The translations under genes and the position numbers were made by a program. A stretch of 64,000 nt of DNA, from contig NZ_JAUCES010000005.1 in the NCBI RefSeq assembly GCF_030348825.1, forward strand, positions 3,038,001 to 3,102,000, in the 5' to 3' direction. Shown in pieces: positions 8,576-17,605 of the stretch. The notes beneath the pieces were generated by a model. The model was not told the DNA's origin and did no database searches. It saw only the letters and a list, made by a program, of their open reading frames with translations. Numbering within the stretch: position 1 is the first letter of the stretch; the number at the start of each line of letters is the position of its first letter. Source of the stretch: Fictibacillus sp. b24. GTDB taxonomy: Bacteria > Bacillota > Bacilli > Bacillales > Fictibacillaceae.

Positions 8576-8615
8576 AGAAAATAGTTGGGGTCAGACCCCC
8601 AACTATTTTTCTTTT
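8576..8615 (-). terminator. Terminator after sco
   Basis: AATAGTTGGGG and CCCCAACTATT form a long perfect stem with TTTTCTTTTC following on the minus strand. It lies 64 bases past the sco stop. Confidence 0.8.
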
Positions 8616-8678
8616 CTTTCATTTTCGCCCATCTCTCTAGAGGATTTACTCACTTTCAACTGCACCTAACCTATCATT

Positions 8679-9320
8679 TTATTTTCCAGACTCTTTTTTC
8701 ATGTCCTTAATGATTTCTTCATATGGGGTATTCTCCACACCATCATATCTAGAAACGACTGTTCCTTCTTTATCAACTAAGAAAAATGCTGACGCATGTA
8801 TAAATTGATCGGAATTAGGATCAGCCACTACAGGTGTTTTGAATGAATCTCTTGCTAGCTGTTCAATTTGTTTCTCTTCATAGCCACCAAGGAAGTGCCA
8901 GTTGGAGAAGTTTGCATCATAGTTTTCACCAAATTTGGTCAATGCCTCAGCAGTATCTCTTTTGGGATCAATTGAGAAAGAAACAAATTCTACGTCCACA
9001 TTCTCTTCTTTTGCCATTGCTTGAAGTTTAGCCATATGTGCAGTCATTGGCGGGCAAACTGTCGTACAGTTCGTAAAGATAAAATTTGCCATCCACACTT
9101 TTCCCTTTAAGTCTTCCAACCCAAATTGAGCATCGTTTTGGTCTTTAAAAGAAAACGACTGAACGTCCCAGTCTAATGACTGAGACGTCTCCTTGCTTTC
9201 GCTATTATGTTGTTCGTGGTTCTTATGATTCTCGTGCTCGTCCTTTGATCCCCCTGAACCGCATGCCGACAAGATTGCCATCGTCAGCACTAGTCCAAAA
9301 ATCAACATCATTTTTTTCAT
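8679..9320 (-). CDS. SCO1/SenC/PrrC family lipoprotein
   Basis: 213 residues. The signal peptide ends in a lipobox LSAC with Cys20, so the protein is membrane-anchored outside the cell. A His-rich linker (residues 28-40) precedes the thioredoxin-like domain. The copper/redox motif is NCTTVCP with Cys85 and Cys89, and the third ligand is the His of FIHASAFFLVD near residue 176. Sco proteins deliver copper to the CuA centre of cytochrome c oxidase or act as thiol reductases. It follows the PepSY gene by 24 bases, suggesting co-transcription. Confidence 0.9.
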   Translation of the reverse strand: MKKMMLIFGLVLTMAILSACGSGGSKDEHENHKNHEQHNSESKETSQSLDWDVQSFSFKDQNDAQFGLEDLKGKVWMANFIFTNCTTVCPPMTAHMAKLQAMAKEENVDVEFVSFSIDPKRDTAEALTKFGENYDANFSNWHFLGGYEEKQIEQLARDSFKTPVVADPNSDQFIHASAFFLVDKEGTVVSRYDGVENTPYEEIIKDMKKESGK

Positions 9321-9344
9321 TTTAAGGTCACCTCTAATAATATT

Positions 9345-10718
9345 TTAAGATAGCCAAGCCTGAAGCGGTTTTACTCGAGGTATAACAAAACGGTCTAGCA
9401 AGAATACGAAAATAAAAGATATACCTGCGAGTGGCATAACAATACCTGTTATAACCATGAGGATGATGATCCACGGTTTTAACTTCTTGTCCGATTTCTT
9501 TGGCACTCCCAATCTTCCAGAAGGTTTACGTTTCTTCCACATGATGAGTGAGAAGATGACAATCGCTACTAAACCAAGAGCAGCTATTGCTCCTAAAAGC
9601 TGATTAGCAAGTCCAAAATAATGACCTTCATGCAAGGCGATACCAATCGAAATGGCTTTAGCCATCCAACCGTAATCACTAAACCTTATATCCTCTACGA
9701 TTTCTCCGTTATATTGGTTAAAATAAACAGTCGCTTCATTTTCCGGTTTATCTCGTGAAGAAGCAACAGTAAATACTCCATCTTCTCCTGCAGGCATTGA
9801 AATGGTATAAGGCTTTTGAATCTTGTTCTCTTGAGCTAAGTACATCACTTGATCGACAGAAAGTGAACCGTCATCTTTTTTTGAAGCAGGAGCAGGGTTG
9901 TTCTCTGTTGCCCACGGAATATCTTCAGCGATCTCATCTGTTGTCTTTTCTGCTGTTGGCGCCATGAATGCATAAGTTGGATAACCTGCATTGGCATTCG
10001 TCGCCAGTTTGTTAATCTGTTCTCCCATCACACCCGACCATGGCAGACCTGTAACGATAAGGATTAAAATCATCAGCGACAGCCAGAACGCTGTGACTGC
10101 GTGAAGATCTCTCCAGAACATGCGGCCATTCTTCTTCAGGCGAGGGAAAATCGTCCCCATGAATGTCTTTTTATTCCTTGGCCACCAAATATAAAGCCCG
10201 GTTACTAAAATAATAATCGTCCAACATGCGGCCAGTTCAACGAACCTATTAATGAATGTTCCTCCAACAATCCACTCGCTGTGAAGCTTAGCGACAACGT
10301 TTTTGAAATGATCTTCATCAAGAATAGTTCCTGTTATAGACGCTGTGTATGGGTCAACATAAACCTGTGTAACAACATCATTTTCTATAACTTTTACTAA
10401 AGTAGCTCGATTATCTTCTTTCGGAAGTCTGATCGAACCTATCTCTGCTTCAGGGTACTCCGCTTTTACAGTGTCAATCTGCTGTGAGAGCGGTAGTGAT
10501 TGATCGCCTCTTTGAACGATTAACTTGTCTTTATAAATCATCGTCTCAATCTCTGCTTGATACAAATACAATGCACCACTAATGGCAAGTAAAATTAAAA
10601 AAGGTGCAAATATGATTCCGCCATAAAAATGCCATCTCCAAAATGTTTGGTAAAGACTGTGAGATTTTTTCAATGAATTCTCATCTTTATCTGATAGTTG
10701 GTAAGCAGTTGCTTGCAT
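9345..10718 (-). CDS. PepSY-associated TM (PiuB-like) membrane protein
   Basis: 457 residues from the ATG at 10718, which has AAGGAG upstream; the frame is open for 18 codons before it without a ribosome site. The first membrane segment IIFAPFLILLAISGALYLYQ is followed by a PepSY-like extracellular part. More membrane segments lie near FVELAACWTIIILVTGLYIWW, FWLSLMILILIVTGLPW, LLGAIAALGLVAIVIFSLIMW and the C-terminus. The family is linked to iron or haem uptake and to ferric reductase-like roles, but function is not fixed. The neighbouring sco gene suggests a metal or respiratory context (inference). Confidence 0.8.
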   Translation of the reverse strand: MQATAYQLSDKDENSLKKSHSLYQTFWRWHFYGGIIFAPFLILLAISGALYLYQAEIETMIYKDKLIVQRGDQSLPLSQQIDTVKAEYPEAEIGSIRLPKEDNRATLVKVIENDVVTQVYVDPYTASITGTILDEDHFKNVVAKLHSEWIVGGTFINRFVELAACWTIIILVTGLYIWWPRNKKTFMGTIFPRLKKNGRMFWRDLHAVTAFWLSLMILILIVTGLPWSGVMGEQINKLATNANAGYPTYAFMAPTAEKTTDEIAEDIPWATENNPAPASKKDDGSLSVDQVMYLAQENKIQKPYTISMPAGEDGVFTVASSRDKPENEATVYFNQYNGEIVEDIRFSDYGWMAKAISIGIALHEGHYFGLANQLLGAIAALGLVAIVIFSLIMWKKRKPSGRLGVPKKSDKKLKPWIIILMVITGIVMPLAGISFIFVFLLDRFVIPRVKPLQAWLS

Positions 10719-10771
10719 GATTAAATTCTCCTTATTCCATACTCGATATGGAAAAGTATAATCAACAAACA

Positions 10772-10809
10772 TGAAATGGTAATCACTCTAAAGGGTGATT
10801 ACCATTTCA
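10772..10809. terminator. Perfect 15-bp inverted repeat between response regulator and PepSY gene
   Basis: TGAAATGGTAATCAC and its exact complement flank an 8-base loop. It lies 28 bases past the response-regulator stop and 53 before the PepSY start. There is no strong T-run, so it may be a weak terminator or an operator. Confidence 0.5.
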
Positions 10810-10837
10810 AAATGTGTCTAATGTATGACACCAGTAT

Positions 10838-11470
10838 TTAAACAATGCCGTTATTGTATGCATAACTCGCGAGTTGAACACGGTTTTCCAACTGCAGTTT
10901 TCCTAAAATATTCTTCATATGTGTTTTCACGGTGTTCTCTGAAATATTAAGTGAATTAGAAATTTCTTTATTGGAATGTCCTTTTGCTACTAACTGAAGA
11001 ACTTCCAACTCTCTTGCTGATAATGATTCTTCAGCTTGTCCATCCTTTTTAAACTCTTTCCAGATGCGAAACGCCATTTCTTTTGACATCGGAATCTCAT
11101 CTAAAGAATAAGCTTTTAGACCATTCAGCAGATCTTCCGTATTTAAGTTCTTGAGCAAGTATCCTTGTGCACCGCGTTTCAATGCTTCAAACCAATCGGT
11201 GATGTCATACGAAACGGTCATCATGACCACTTTAATGTTTGGAAACTGCTGTTTGATTGCTTTCGTAGCATCAAGCCCATTCATTTTAGGCATCGAAATA
11301 TCCATTAGCACGAGATCTGGCAGAAGCTCCTTCGTTTTTTCTATCGCTTGAATACCATTAGCAGCTTCTCCAACAATCACAAACTCTTTTTGATTCTCTA
11401 AAAGTTCTTTTACCCCTTCCCGGGCAAGTAGATGGTCATCTACGAGTAAGATTCTTACGGATTGCGTCAT
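10838..11470 (-). CDS. NarL/LiaR-family response regulator
   Basis: 210 residues. The receiver domain has acidic residues Asp11 and Asp12, the phosphoacceptor Asp57 in LVLMDISMP and the LLKN switch region. The C-terminal LuxR-type helix-turn-helix is LSARELEVLQLVAKGHSNKEISNSLNISENTVKTHMKNIL. It overlaps the kinase gene by ATGA, so it is the cognate partner. The target may include the adjacent PepSY-sco genes (inference from position only). Confidence 0.93.
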   Translation of the reverse strand: MTQSVRILLVDDHLLAREGVKELLENQKEFVIVGEAANGIQAIEKTKELLPDLVLMDISMPKMNGLDATKAIKQQFPNIKVVMMTVSYDITDWFEALKRGAQGYLLKNLNTEDLLNGLKAYSLDEIPMSKEMAFRIWKEFKKDGQAEESLSARELEVLQLVAKGHSNKEISNSLNISENTVKTHMKNILGKLQLENRVQLASYAYNNGIV

Positions 11471-12282
11471 GCTGCAGCCTCTCCTTTAATACGTACCGCT
11501 GTTTTTTCTTGGTCACTTAGAATCTCTAAATCCCATCCCATTGATACTGCTCTGTCTTTAACGATCTTTAGACCAAATCCTTCTGATTGAGTGGACGCTG
11601 TAAAGCCTTTACCTTTATCCACAACCTCACAAAACCATCCGTTTTCACTTTCCCTAGCGCTCACCCATACTTCATCTGTATCAGCATGTTTAATCACATT
11701 AATAATCGCTTCTTTTACACAAGCAAACAGTTCGATTTTTTCTTTAGTAGATAGACTATGGTCGGCCATTTTCCAGTCACGGTAAATTCTAAGAGAATGG
11801 GTGTTTTCGATATCATCAAAAAACTGGTGAAGTGAGCTTATCCATGTTACATCTGAAGTAACTGATCCAGTTCTTAAGTTTTGTATCGCACTTCGTGTAT
11901 CATCATGGATATGCTGCAGTGTTTTCTTTAATTTTTGATAGTTTGGGGAGTTACGGTCGACTTCTAGCTTGTTGACTTGTACAGATAAAAAAAACAACGA
12001 CTGTGCAATACCATCATGAAGTTCTTTAGCGATTTTCTCTCTTTCTTCCAATACCGCTTTTTCTGATCTTTCTCTTTGTAATTCTTGCTGCATGCCCTCA
12101 AGCTTGCCAAACAAAATGTTTAGAAAATATAAGGTTACTAAAAATACAATGATCGCTGAAACCCAGTTTCCAGAACTCATAGAGATATATTCTTCTAAAA
12201 TGGAATGACGCAAATATTCCCACATACCAACTGAAAATGTAGGAAGTAAGAGTATGAGCCACTTAATTTGCTTGTAGGTCAT
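11467..12282 (-). CDS. Membrane sensor histidine kinase (HisKA_3 family)
   Basis: 271 residues from the ATG at 12282, which lies nine bases after GAGGGG; the open frame continues 11 codons upstream. Two membrane segments (about 8-25 and 40-58) are joined by a short outside loop, as in intramembrane-sensing kinases. The phosphoacceptor is His89 in KELHDGIAQSLF. The ATPase domain shows VKEAIINVIKHA (N box) and DKGKGF (G1 box). The tiny sensor loop suggests that it detects membrane or envelope state rather than a soluble ligand (inference). Confidence 0.9.
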   Translation of the reverse strand: MTYKQIKWLILLLPTFSVGMWEYLRHSILEEYISMSSGNWVSAIIVFLVTLYFLNILFGKLEGMQQELQRERSEKAVLEEREKIAKELHDGIAQSLFFLSVQVNKLEVDRNSPNYQKLKKTLQHIHDDTRSAIQNLRTGSVTSDVTWISSLHQFFDDIENTHSLRIYRDWKMADHSLSTKEKIELFACVKEAIINVIKHADTDEVWVSARESENGWFCEVVDKGKGFTASTQSEGFGLKIVKDRAVSMGWDLEILSDQEKTAVRIKGEAAA

Positions 12283-12369
12283 CGTTTTCATCCCCTCACG
12301 CTTTTTTTCTATCATATCTTATAGAACAAATATAGGATTTACGAAATCTAACAAATTAGTTAACTTCAC

Positions 12370-12396
12370 AAAAAAAAGACCGCACATCGCCGGTCT
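12370..12396 (-). terminator. Terminator after manganese catalase
   Basis: GACCG and CGGTC arms with the loop GCGATGTG, followed by TTTTTTTT on the minus strand, directly after the stop. Confidence 0.8.
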
Positions 12397-12397
12397 C

Positions 12398-13294
12398 TCA
12401 GCTTATTCCCGCATTCTTTTTCAGTCTTTCAGCAATTTGCATAAAATCCTCGTGAGAGATGCCTGGTGCGAACTCTTCTGAGATGGAGCGCAATTCTGGC
12501 ATTGGAGCACCTTCTGGGGCACCAATTACCGTTTCAAGCGGACCGCCTAATGGATGCTCGCCTGCCCAGATCAAAGCAATATCCCGATAATCTGTATCAC
12601 TGAACGTATACAGCTTTCTGTGAACACCTTCTGCCTCAAACTTTCGTGTTGTTTCAAACGCTGAGTTCTCTAGGTCAGGAACTGGGAGCATCTTTTTAAT
12701 ATCTACACCTGTTACCATTTCAATAGCCTTCGCATAAGCGAGAACGTGAACGCCCCCACGAACGAGAAGATATCCGATCATCTCTCGTGCCACTGGATTA
12801 CTAGTCATTTCATAAACTCTCATCTTATGAGTACGTGCCCCGCACTCTAAGAAGAAGTTGTGCAAAAGATCCAGCAATAGGTTGCCGCTGCTGAATACAT
12901 AATCACCATTCCACGCTTTTCCCATGGAATCGAAGGGAAATGATGTTTGAGCCGTAGCAATAAAATGCTGTGTGTTTCTTTTGTCAGTCGCAGCTGCCAT
13001 CGGTGCTGAGTTCACATCACCAGGCCTTGTTGTTCCATAGATCATCATGTTGATCGTATGGGAAACGAGTTCAACATGGCCAAATTCTTCTGCCGTTATA
13101 CTTGAAACCAAATCAAAAAACGGCTTCAACTTTCCTCTTTTTCTAAAGTTAAATGACTGATACATATAGTTATTGAGTGTAGACATCTCACCAAACCGTC
13201 CGCCTAACAATTCCTGAACAGCCGCCGCTGCATTCGCATCAGGGTTCGTCGGCGTCGGAAGTTCAATAGCAAGCCTGTTAAAGCGTTTAATCAT
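12398..13294 (-). CDS. Manganese catalase
   Basis: 298 residues. The ferritin-like dimanganese ligand motifs are visible: GEMSTLNNYMYQSF, SSITAEEFGHVELVSHTI, FFLECGARTHKM and REMIGYLLVRGGVHVLAYAKAIE. It would split hydrogen peroxide in the cytoplasm or in the spore coat, where related CotJC and YjqC proteins occur. The ATG at 13294 has GAGGAGG seven bases upstream. The N-terminus is of the longer MIKRFNRLAIELP type seen in non-CotJC Bacillus manganese catalases. Confidence 0.92.
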   Translation of the reverse strand: MIKRFNRLAIELPTPTNPDANAAAAVQELLGGRFGEMSTLNNYMYQSFNFRKRGKLKPFFDLVSSITAEEFGHVELVSHTINMMIYGTTRPGDVNSAPMAAATDKRNTQHFIATAQTSFPFDSMGKAWNGDYVFSSGNLLLDLLHNFFLECGARTHKMRVYEMTSNPVAREMIGYLLVRGGVHVLAYAKAIEMVTGVDIKKMLPVPDLENSAFETTRKFEAEGVHRKLYTFSDTDYRDIALIWAGEHPLGGPLETVIGAPEGAPMPELRSISEEFAPGISHEDFMQIAERLKKNAGIS

Positions 13295-13603
13295 CAAGCT
13301 ACCTCCTCACGATGCATGTCGTTTAAGGGTATGTGATTTGATGATTGTACTATTCCGACTTTTATAGAGGCGAGGCATTTATCTAATGATAAGTTCTCCG
13401 TTTCGCTCATAAAGTTCTAGAATCGCTCATAAAACCACGGAAACCGCGCGTACCTCCTGGAAACCTTTTGTGTAAAATAAGAAAATGTGTTCGAACGCGT
13501 AATCGTTTAAAAACATCGTAAACGTTTCATTCTATCCGGTGATGAGATGCATTCAGGTGAAACAGCCGCTTCTTAATTTAAGAAGCGACTATTGAAAGAT
13601 CAT
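13295..13603. other. Intergenic region between catalase and ABC exporter
   Basis: Holds the catalase leader and a degenerate repeated patch near 13393-13455 with two TCGCTCATAAA copies 20 bases apart. A perfect inverted repeat CGCTTCTTA/TAAGAAGCG at 13567-13588 is the likely terminator of the ABC gene. No gene seen. Confidence 0.6.
13567..13588 (-). terminator. Hairpin after ABC exporter
   Basis: CGCTTCTTA and TAAGAAGCG arms lie 16 bases past the stop on the minus strand. The T-run that follows is weak (GGCTGTTTC). Confidence 0.5.
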
Positions 13604-15346
13604 TTAATATTGTACTTCAAACTGCTTATTGTAAAGCTGCGCATATGCTCCATTACGGCTAAGCAATGCATCGTGCGTGCCTTCCTCCACAATACCTTTA
13701 TTCGTTAAAACTATAATCCGTTCAGCGTTGCGGATTGTTGAGAGGCGATGAGCGATCACAATCGTTGTCCGCCCTTTTGCTAAAGACTCAAGTGATTCCT
13801 TAATAACACGTTCAGACTCATTATCCAATGCACTCGTTGCTTCATCCAAAATCAGCACAGACGGATTTTTCAAAAATACGCGTGCGATACTAAGCCTCTG
13901 TTTTTGACCTCCAGATAGTTTAACTCCTCGTTGGCCGATGTCAGAGTGGTACCCGTTTGGTAAGCTCATAATAAATTCATGAGCGTTTGCCTGCATTGCG
14001 GCTGTAATCACTTCTTCATCAGTCGCTTCGTTATTTCCGTAGCGGATATTCTCCATCACCGTTCCCGCGAACAAGTAAACGTCCTGCTGAACGATGCCAA
14101 TCTGTTTTCTTAATGCGTTCAAATCAAAATCCTGTATGTTAACCCCGTCAAGCTGTACTTCTCCATCAGTCACATCATAAAAGCGAGGGATAAGGGAGCA
14201 TAGTGTTGTCTTCCCCGCACCTGATGGACCCACTAACGCAACGTACTCTCCAGGCTGTATATGAAGAGACAAGTTTGTAAACACAGGATTCAAATGCGGT
14301 TCGTACCGAAAGCTCACTTCCTTAAAAGCAATTTCTCCTTTCACCATGGAAAGCTTTATCGCATCTGGTTTACTTTCAATATCTGGTTTCAGGTTCATGA
14401 TCTCCATAAATCGCTGAAAGCCTGTAATGCCTTCTTGAAACTGTGTGCTCATATGAGTCAAACGTTGTATGGGCTCCATCATATAGCCGACATATAACAA
14501 AAACGTAATCAGGTCGGCTAAATCCAGCGTTTGATTAACGATACTTGCGCTTCCGAACACAACAACGGTAATCGTGATGAGTTGAATTAAGATTTGTATG
14601 CTGTTGTAAAAGGTTGCTTCTACCTTATACGTGTTTCTTCGGCTATCTAAGAAACGGAGATTTTCTTTATTAAATTTATCAATCTCCACTTGTTCGTTTG
14701 CGAATGACTTAACGACCCGAATACCTGAAAGTGTATCTTCAAGCTGTGCATTGATATCTGCTATACGCTCCTTATTTCGCCGCAAAGCCTGGTTCTCTTT
14801 CTTATTAAAATAGAGCGAGAGAAAACCGATGACCGGTAGAAACAAAAACACGGCAAGCGTTAAAGGAACATTGATAAAAAACAAGATCACAAAGGCCCCT
14901 ACAAACCTCACGAAATATTTGACGTAATCTTCAGGACCGTGGTGATAAAGTTCAGCAAGTAAAAATAAGTCGTTCGTTACCCGAGACATGAGTTGGCCCG
15001 TCTTTTCTTTATCGTAGAAGCTAAAAGAGAGTTTCTGCAGATGCTGAAACAACTCGCTGCGAATATCACTTTCCATTCGAGCCCCTACTTCATGGCCTTT
15101 ATAATCGACAAAGTACGTTCCAAGATTCTGTATGACAACTAATAGGAACATGATTGCGCCAATCCAGTACACCTTATGAAGGGCAACAGACAAGTCCCCT
15201 TCCAAAACTTCTTTGGTTATATACCGAACAAGCAGCGGAAGGACAAGTGTAATACCAGAAACAAAAAACGCAGTAGTTAATACAGATAAAAACAACGGCA
15301 AATACGGTTTATAATACGAGAAAAAACGTTTGATTGGAAAATGCAT
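13604..15346 (-). CDS. ABC transporter, fused permease and ATPase (MsbA/YfiB-like)
   Basis: 580 residues, the usual length of a half-transporter exporter. Six membrane segments span about 10-300. The ATPase has Walker A GPSGAGKTT, Q-loop GIVQQDVYLF, signature LSGGQKQR, Walker B SVLILDEATSALD and the switch His in IVIAHRLS. It probably acts as a homodimer, or as a heterodimer with a partner encoded elsewhere. The substrate (lipid or drug) is unknown. GGGG precedes the ATG; the gene is monocistronic. Confidence 0.93.
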   Translation of the reverse strand: MHFPIKRFFSYYKPYLPLFLSVLTTAFFVSGITLVLPLLVRYITKEVLEGDLSVALHKVYWIGAIMFLLVVIQNLGTYFVDYKGHEVGARMESDIRSELFQHLQKLSFSFYDKEKTGQLMSRVTNDLFLLAELYHHGPEDYVKYFVRFVGAFVILFFINVPLTLAVFLFLPVIGFLSLYFNKKENQALRRNKERIADINAQLEDTLSGIRVVKSFANEQVEIDKFNKENLRFLDSRRNTYKVEATFYNSIQILIQLITITVVVFGSASIVNQTLDLADLITFLLYVGYMMEPIQRLTHMSTQFQEGITGFQRFMEIMNLKPDIESKPDAIKLSMVKGEIAFKEVSFRYEPHLNPVFTNLSLHIQPGEYVALVGPSGAGKTTLCSLIPRFYDVTDGEVQLDGVNIQDFDLNALRKQIGIVQQDVYLFAGTVMENIRYGNNEATDEEVITAAMQANAHEFIMSLPNGYHSDIGQRGVKLSGGQKQRLSIARVFLKNPSVLILDEATSALDNESERVIKESLESLAKGRTTIVIAHRLSTIRNAERIIVLTNKGIVEEGTHDALLSRNGAYAQLYNKQFEVQY

Positions 15347-15548
15347 GATTTACCCCTTTTTGTGTTTTTTTACGAGGCACACATAAGGGGGCACACCGTC
15401 TTCTATAAGTTAAGAACGTGTTCCACCCTTATATGTTTTTACGGTTTGAGTAGTCATGTTTCTCATGTTAAATTCCTCCTTATTTATTGATACTTTTATT
15501 GTAAGTTAGTTTTGAATATTCTGATATAACGATTTTGTAAGTCAATAA

Positions 15549-15573
15549 AAAAGACCCCTTGTCTCCAAAAGGT
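15549..15573 (-). terminator. Terminator at the end of the catabolic operon
   Basis: On the minus strand AGACC and GGTCT arms are followed by TTTTTTATT, directly past the tautomerase stop. Confidence 0.75.
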
Positions 15574-15574
15574 C

Positions 15575-15760
15575 TCATGATTTCTGCTTCGGTGTTCCAC
15601 CAACACCCCAGTGTTTATTGGGAACTTCTTGAATCAAAACGCGGACTTGTTCCATCTTTACATCCAAACTTTCTGCTGCAGCCACAGTTAACTTTTCCAT
15701 CAGCTGGCTCAACTGTTCATCACTACGCCCTTCGATCACATGTACATGGATAATAGGCAT
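15575..15760 (-). CDS. 4-oxalocrotonate tautomerase
   Basis: 61 residues, a typical 4-OT length. The catalytic proline follows the initiator Met (MPIIHVHVIEGRS), and the DVKMEQVRVLIQEVPNKHWGVGG segment carries the conserved Arg. It interconverts 2-hydroxymuconate and 2-oxo-3-hexenedioate, the substrate of the decarboxylase encoded just upstream. It is the last gene of the lower meta-pathway run, 12 bases after the hydratase/decarboxylase gene. Confidence 0.93.
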   Translation of the reverse strand: MPIIHVHVIEGRSDEQLSQLMEKLTVAAAESLDVKMEQVRVLIQEVPNKHWGVGGTPKQKS

Positions 15761-15772
15761 CTAGCTCTCCAC

Positions 15773-16573
15773 CTATTTCACATATCGGGATGACAAAGTG
15801 ACAGAGCCTAGTCCGTCAAACTGAGCAACAATCGTGTCATCCATATCAAAAGCGACGGCTTCGGACAACGCACCGCTTAACACAATATCTCCCTTTTCCA
15901 ACCCTTCACCGCGCTGAGCAAGTTTTTGAACCGCCCAGGCAACTGCTTCTGCGGGATGTCCAAGAACAGCTGATCCTGCACCTGTTGTGACCATCTCTCC
16001 GTTTTTGCTCATTACCATTCCGATGCTCGCCAAATCGAGTTCCTCAGGTCTTACCATCTTGCTTCCTAAAATCAGTTTCGCTGATGAACAGTTGTCTGCC
16101 ACAACATCCGGAAGTGTAAAGCGAAAATCTTTGTAACGGCTGTCGATCACTTCAATAGCTGCTACAACGTACTTTGCAGCTTTCATAACATCGGACGCTG
16201 TTACGTGTTCACCACTTAAATCGTCACCCATAATAAAAGCAATCTCTGGTTCTGCTTTCGGATGAATAAGACGGTGCTGCTGAAGCGGCTCCCATTCCAA
16301 TGCAAGCATGTCACTCAGTAAATAGCCGTAGATCGCCTCATGAACGCCCATCATCTCTTGCTTCGCTTTACTCGTTAACCCTAATTTTATTCCTAAACGC
16401 TTTGTTTTCGTTTTCTCCATTCGTCTTTCAATCAGCTGTTTTTGGAGGTCATACGCCTCTTCAATCGATAGGTCAGGATATTGATCGGTTATTTTAACAA
16501 CTTCTTGCACATCACTTTCAGCACGTAAAAGATAATCAACCACTTCCACTTTTGACTGGTTCGTAACCGTCAT
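15773..16573 (-). CDS. Hydratase/decarboxylase family (2-oxo-3-hexenedioate decarboxylase or 2-oxopent-4-enoate hydratase)
   Basis: 266 residues of the FAA-hydrolase-related DmpE/DmpH family. LGIKLGLTSKAKQEMMGV, PKAEPEIAFIMGDDL, AIEVIDSRYKDF and GAGSAVLGHPAEAVAWAVQ are family motifs, and the two Glu of EPEIAF are metal ligands. Its paralogue is at 18527-19312; one should decarboxylate oxalocrotonate and the other hydrate the 2-oxopent-4-enoate formed. The AEP-E-IAF and RYKDF pattern and the tautomerase neighbour lean to decarboxylase here, with low certainty. A 3-base gap separates it from the aldolase gene. Confidence 0.88.
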   Translation of the reverse strand: MTVTNQSKVEVVDYLLRAESDVQEVVKITDQYPDLSIEEAYDLQKQLIERRMEKTKTKRLGIKLGLTSKAKQEMMGVHEAIYGYLLSDMLALEWEPLQQHRLIHPKAEPEIAFIMGDDLSGEHVTASDVMKAAKYVVAAIEVIDSRYKDFRFTLPDVVADNCSSAKLILGSKMVRPEELDLASIGMVMSKNGEMVTTGAGSAVLGHPAEAVAWAVQKLAQRGEGLEKGDIVLSGALSEAVAFDMDDTIVAQFDGLGSVTLSSRYVK

Positions 16574-16576
16574 GCT

Positions 16577-17605
16577 CTACACCTCCAGTTTTTGTTGCTT
16601 TGCGAGTTCAGCCGCAACTTCCAAAATAAGATCTTCCTGCCCACCTACCGCTTTTCGTTTTCCTAATTCGATTAAAATATCTCTCGGATCCAAGCCAAAC
16701 CGTTTACCTGCTCGTTCAGCATGCAGCAGGAAGCTTGAATAAACACCTGCATACCCCATCGCTAAACTGCCTTTTCGAATTTCCTGCGATCCAGGAAGCA
16801 TCGGTCCGATTACGTCTTCTGCCAAATCCATCATTTTATAAAGGTCTATTCCAGTATCTACTCCCATGCGGTCAAGAACGGCAAGCAATACCTCCGTTTG
16901 CGTATTCCCTGCTCCTGCACCTAAACAGCGTACACTTCCATCGATGCGTGTCGCTCCTTCTTCAATCGCAACAAGTGTATTGGCAACAGCTACCGATAAA
17001 TTGTTATGTGCGTGAAATCCGACTTCAATATCAAGTGATCTCCGCAAAGCCGCAATGCGTTCTTTTACTTCGTAGGGCAATAATGCTCCAGCCGAATCCG
17101 TTACATACACGCCTTGTGCTCCATAAGATTCCATCAACTTCGCTTGTTCTACTAGCTTTTCAACAGGTGCAGAATGAGCCATCATCAAGAATCCCATCAC
17201 TTCCATTCCAAGTTCCCGGGCCATATGAATATGCTGAGCTGATACATCAGCTTCAGTCACATGTGTTGCCACACGGACAAGACTCGCTCCTAATCTTCGC
17301 GCTTGCTTAAGCTCATGAACCGTTCCGATACCAGGCAGCAAAAGAACGGCAATTTTCGCCTGCTTACACACACCAGCTGCGGTTTCAATCAGCTTCATCT
17401 CATCCACAAGCGATCTTCCATACTGAAGTGTAGAGCCACCCAAACCATCACCGTGACTGACTTCAATATAATGCATACCTGCTTCATCAAGTGCTTTTGC
17501 TGCATCATACACTTGCTTTTCTGTGAACTGATGAGCCATCACATGACTGCCGTCACGAAGACAAACTTCGGTAAACTTTAGCGGCAACGTGCTATTTCGT
17601 TTCAT
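16577..17605 (-). CDS. 4-hydroxy-2-oxovalerate aldolase
   Basis: 342 residues of the DmpG/MhpE type. The HMGL-like TIM barrel begins with [13 protein letters not shown], holding the Arg, the metal Asp and the catalytic His. Other motifs are [30 protein letters not shown] (metal His pair) and [22 protein letters not shown]. It cleaves 4-hydroxy-2-oxovalerate to pyruvate and acetaldehyde, and channels the aldehyde to its partner dehydrogenase. The start overlaps the acetaldehyde dehydrogenase gene by 14 bases, consistent with stoichiometric complex formation. Confidence 0.93.
   Translation of the reverse strand: MKRNSTLPLKFTEVCLRDGSHVMAHQFTEKQVYDAAKALDEAGMHYIEVSHGDGLGGSTLQYGRSLVDEMKLIETAAGVCKQAKIAVLLLPGIGTVHELKQARRLGASLVRVATHVTEADVSAQHIHMARELGMEVMGFLMMAHSAPVEKLVEQAKLMESYGAQGVYVTDSAGALLPYEVKERIAALRRSLDIEVGFHAHNNLSVAVANTLVAIEEGATRIDGSVRCLGAGAGNTQTEVLLAVLDRMGVDTGIDLYKMMDLAEDVIGPMLPGSQEIRKGSLAMGYAGVYSSFLLHAERAGKRFGLDPRDILIELGKRKAVGGQEDLILEVAAELAKQQKLEV

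Noticed and set aside
13508-13532. cre-like sequence GTAAACGTTTCA upstream of the catalase gene
   Set aside because: The first fixed position mismatches and it is over 200 bases from the start codon, so it was not listed as a site.
16735-17310. 191-codon plus-strand open frame opposite the aldolase gene
   Set aside because: Antisense shadow of a well-supported gene, no ribosome site, no recognisable domain.
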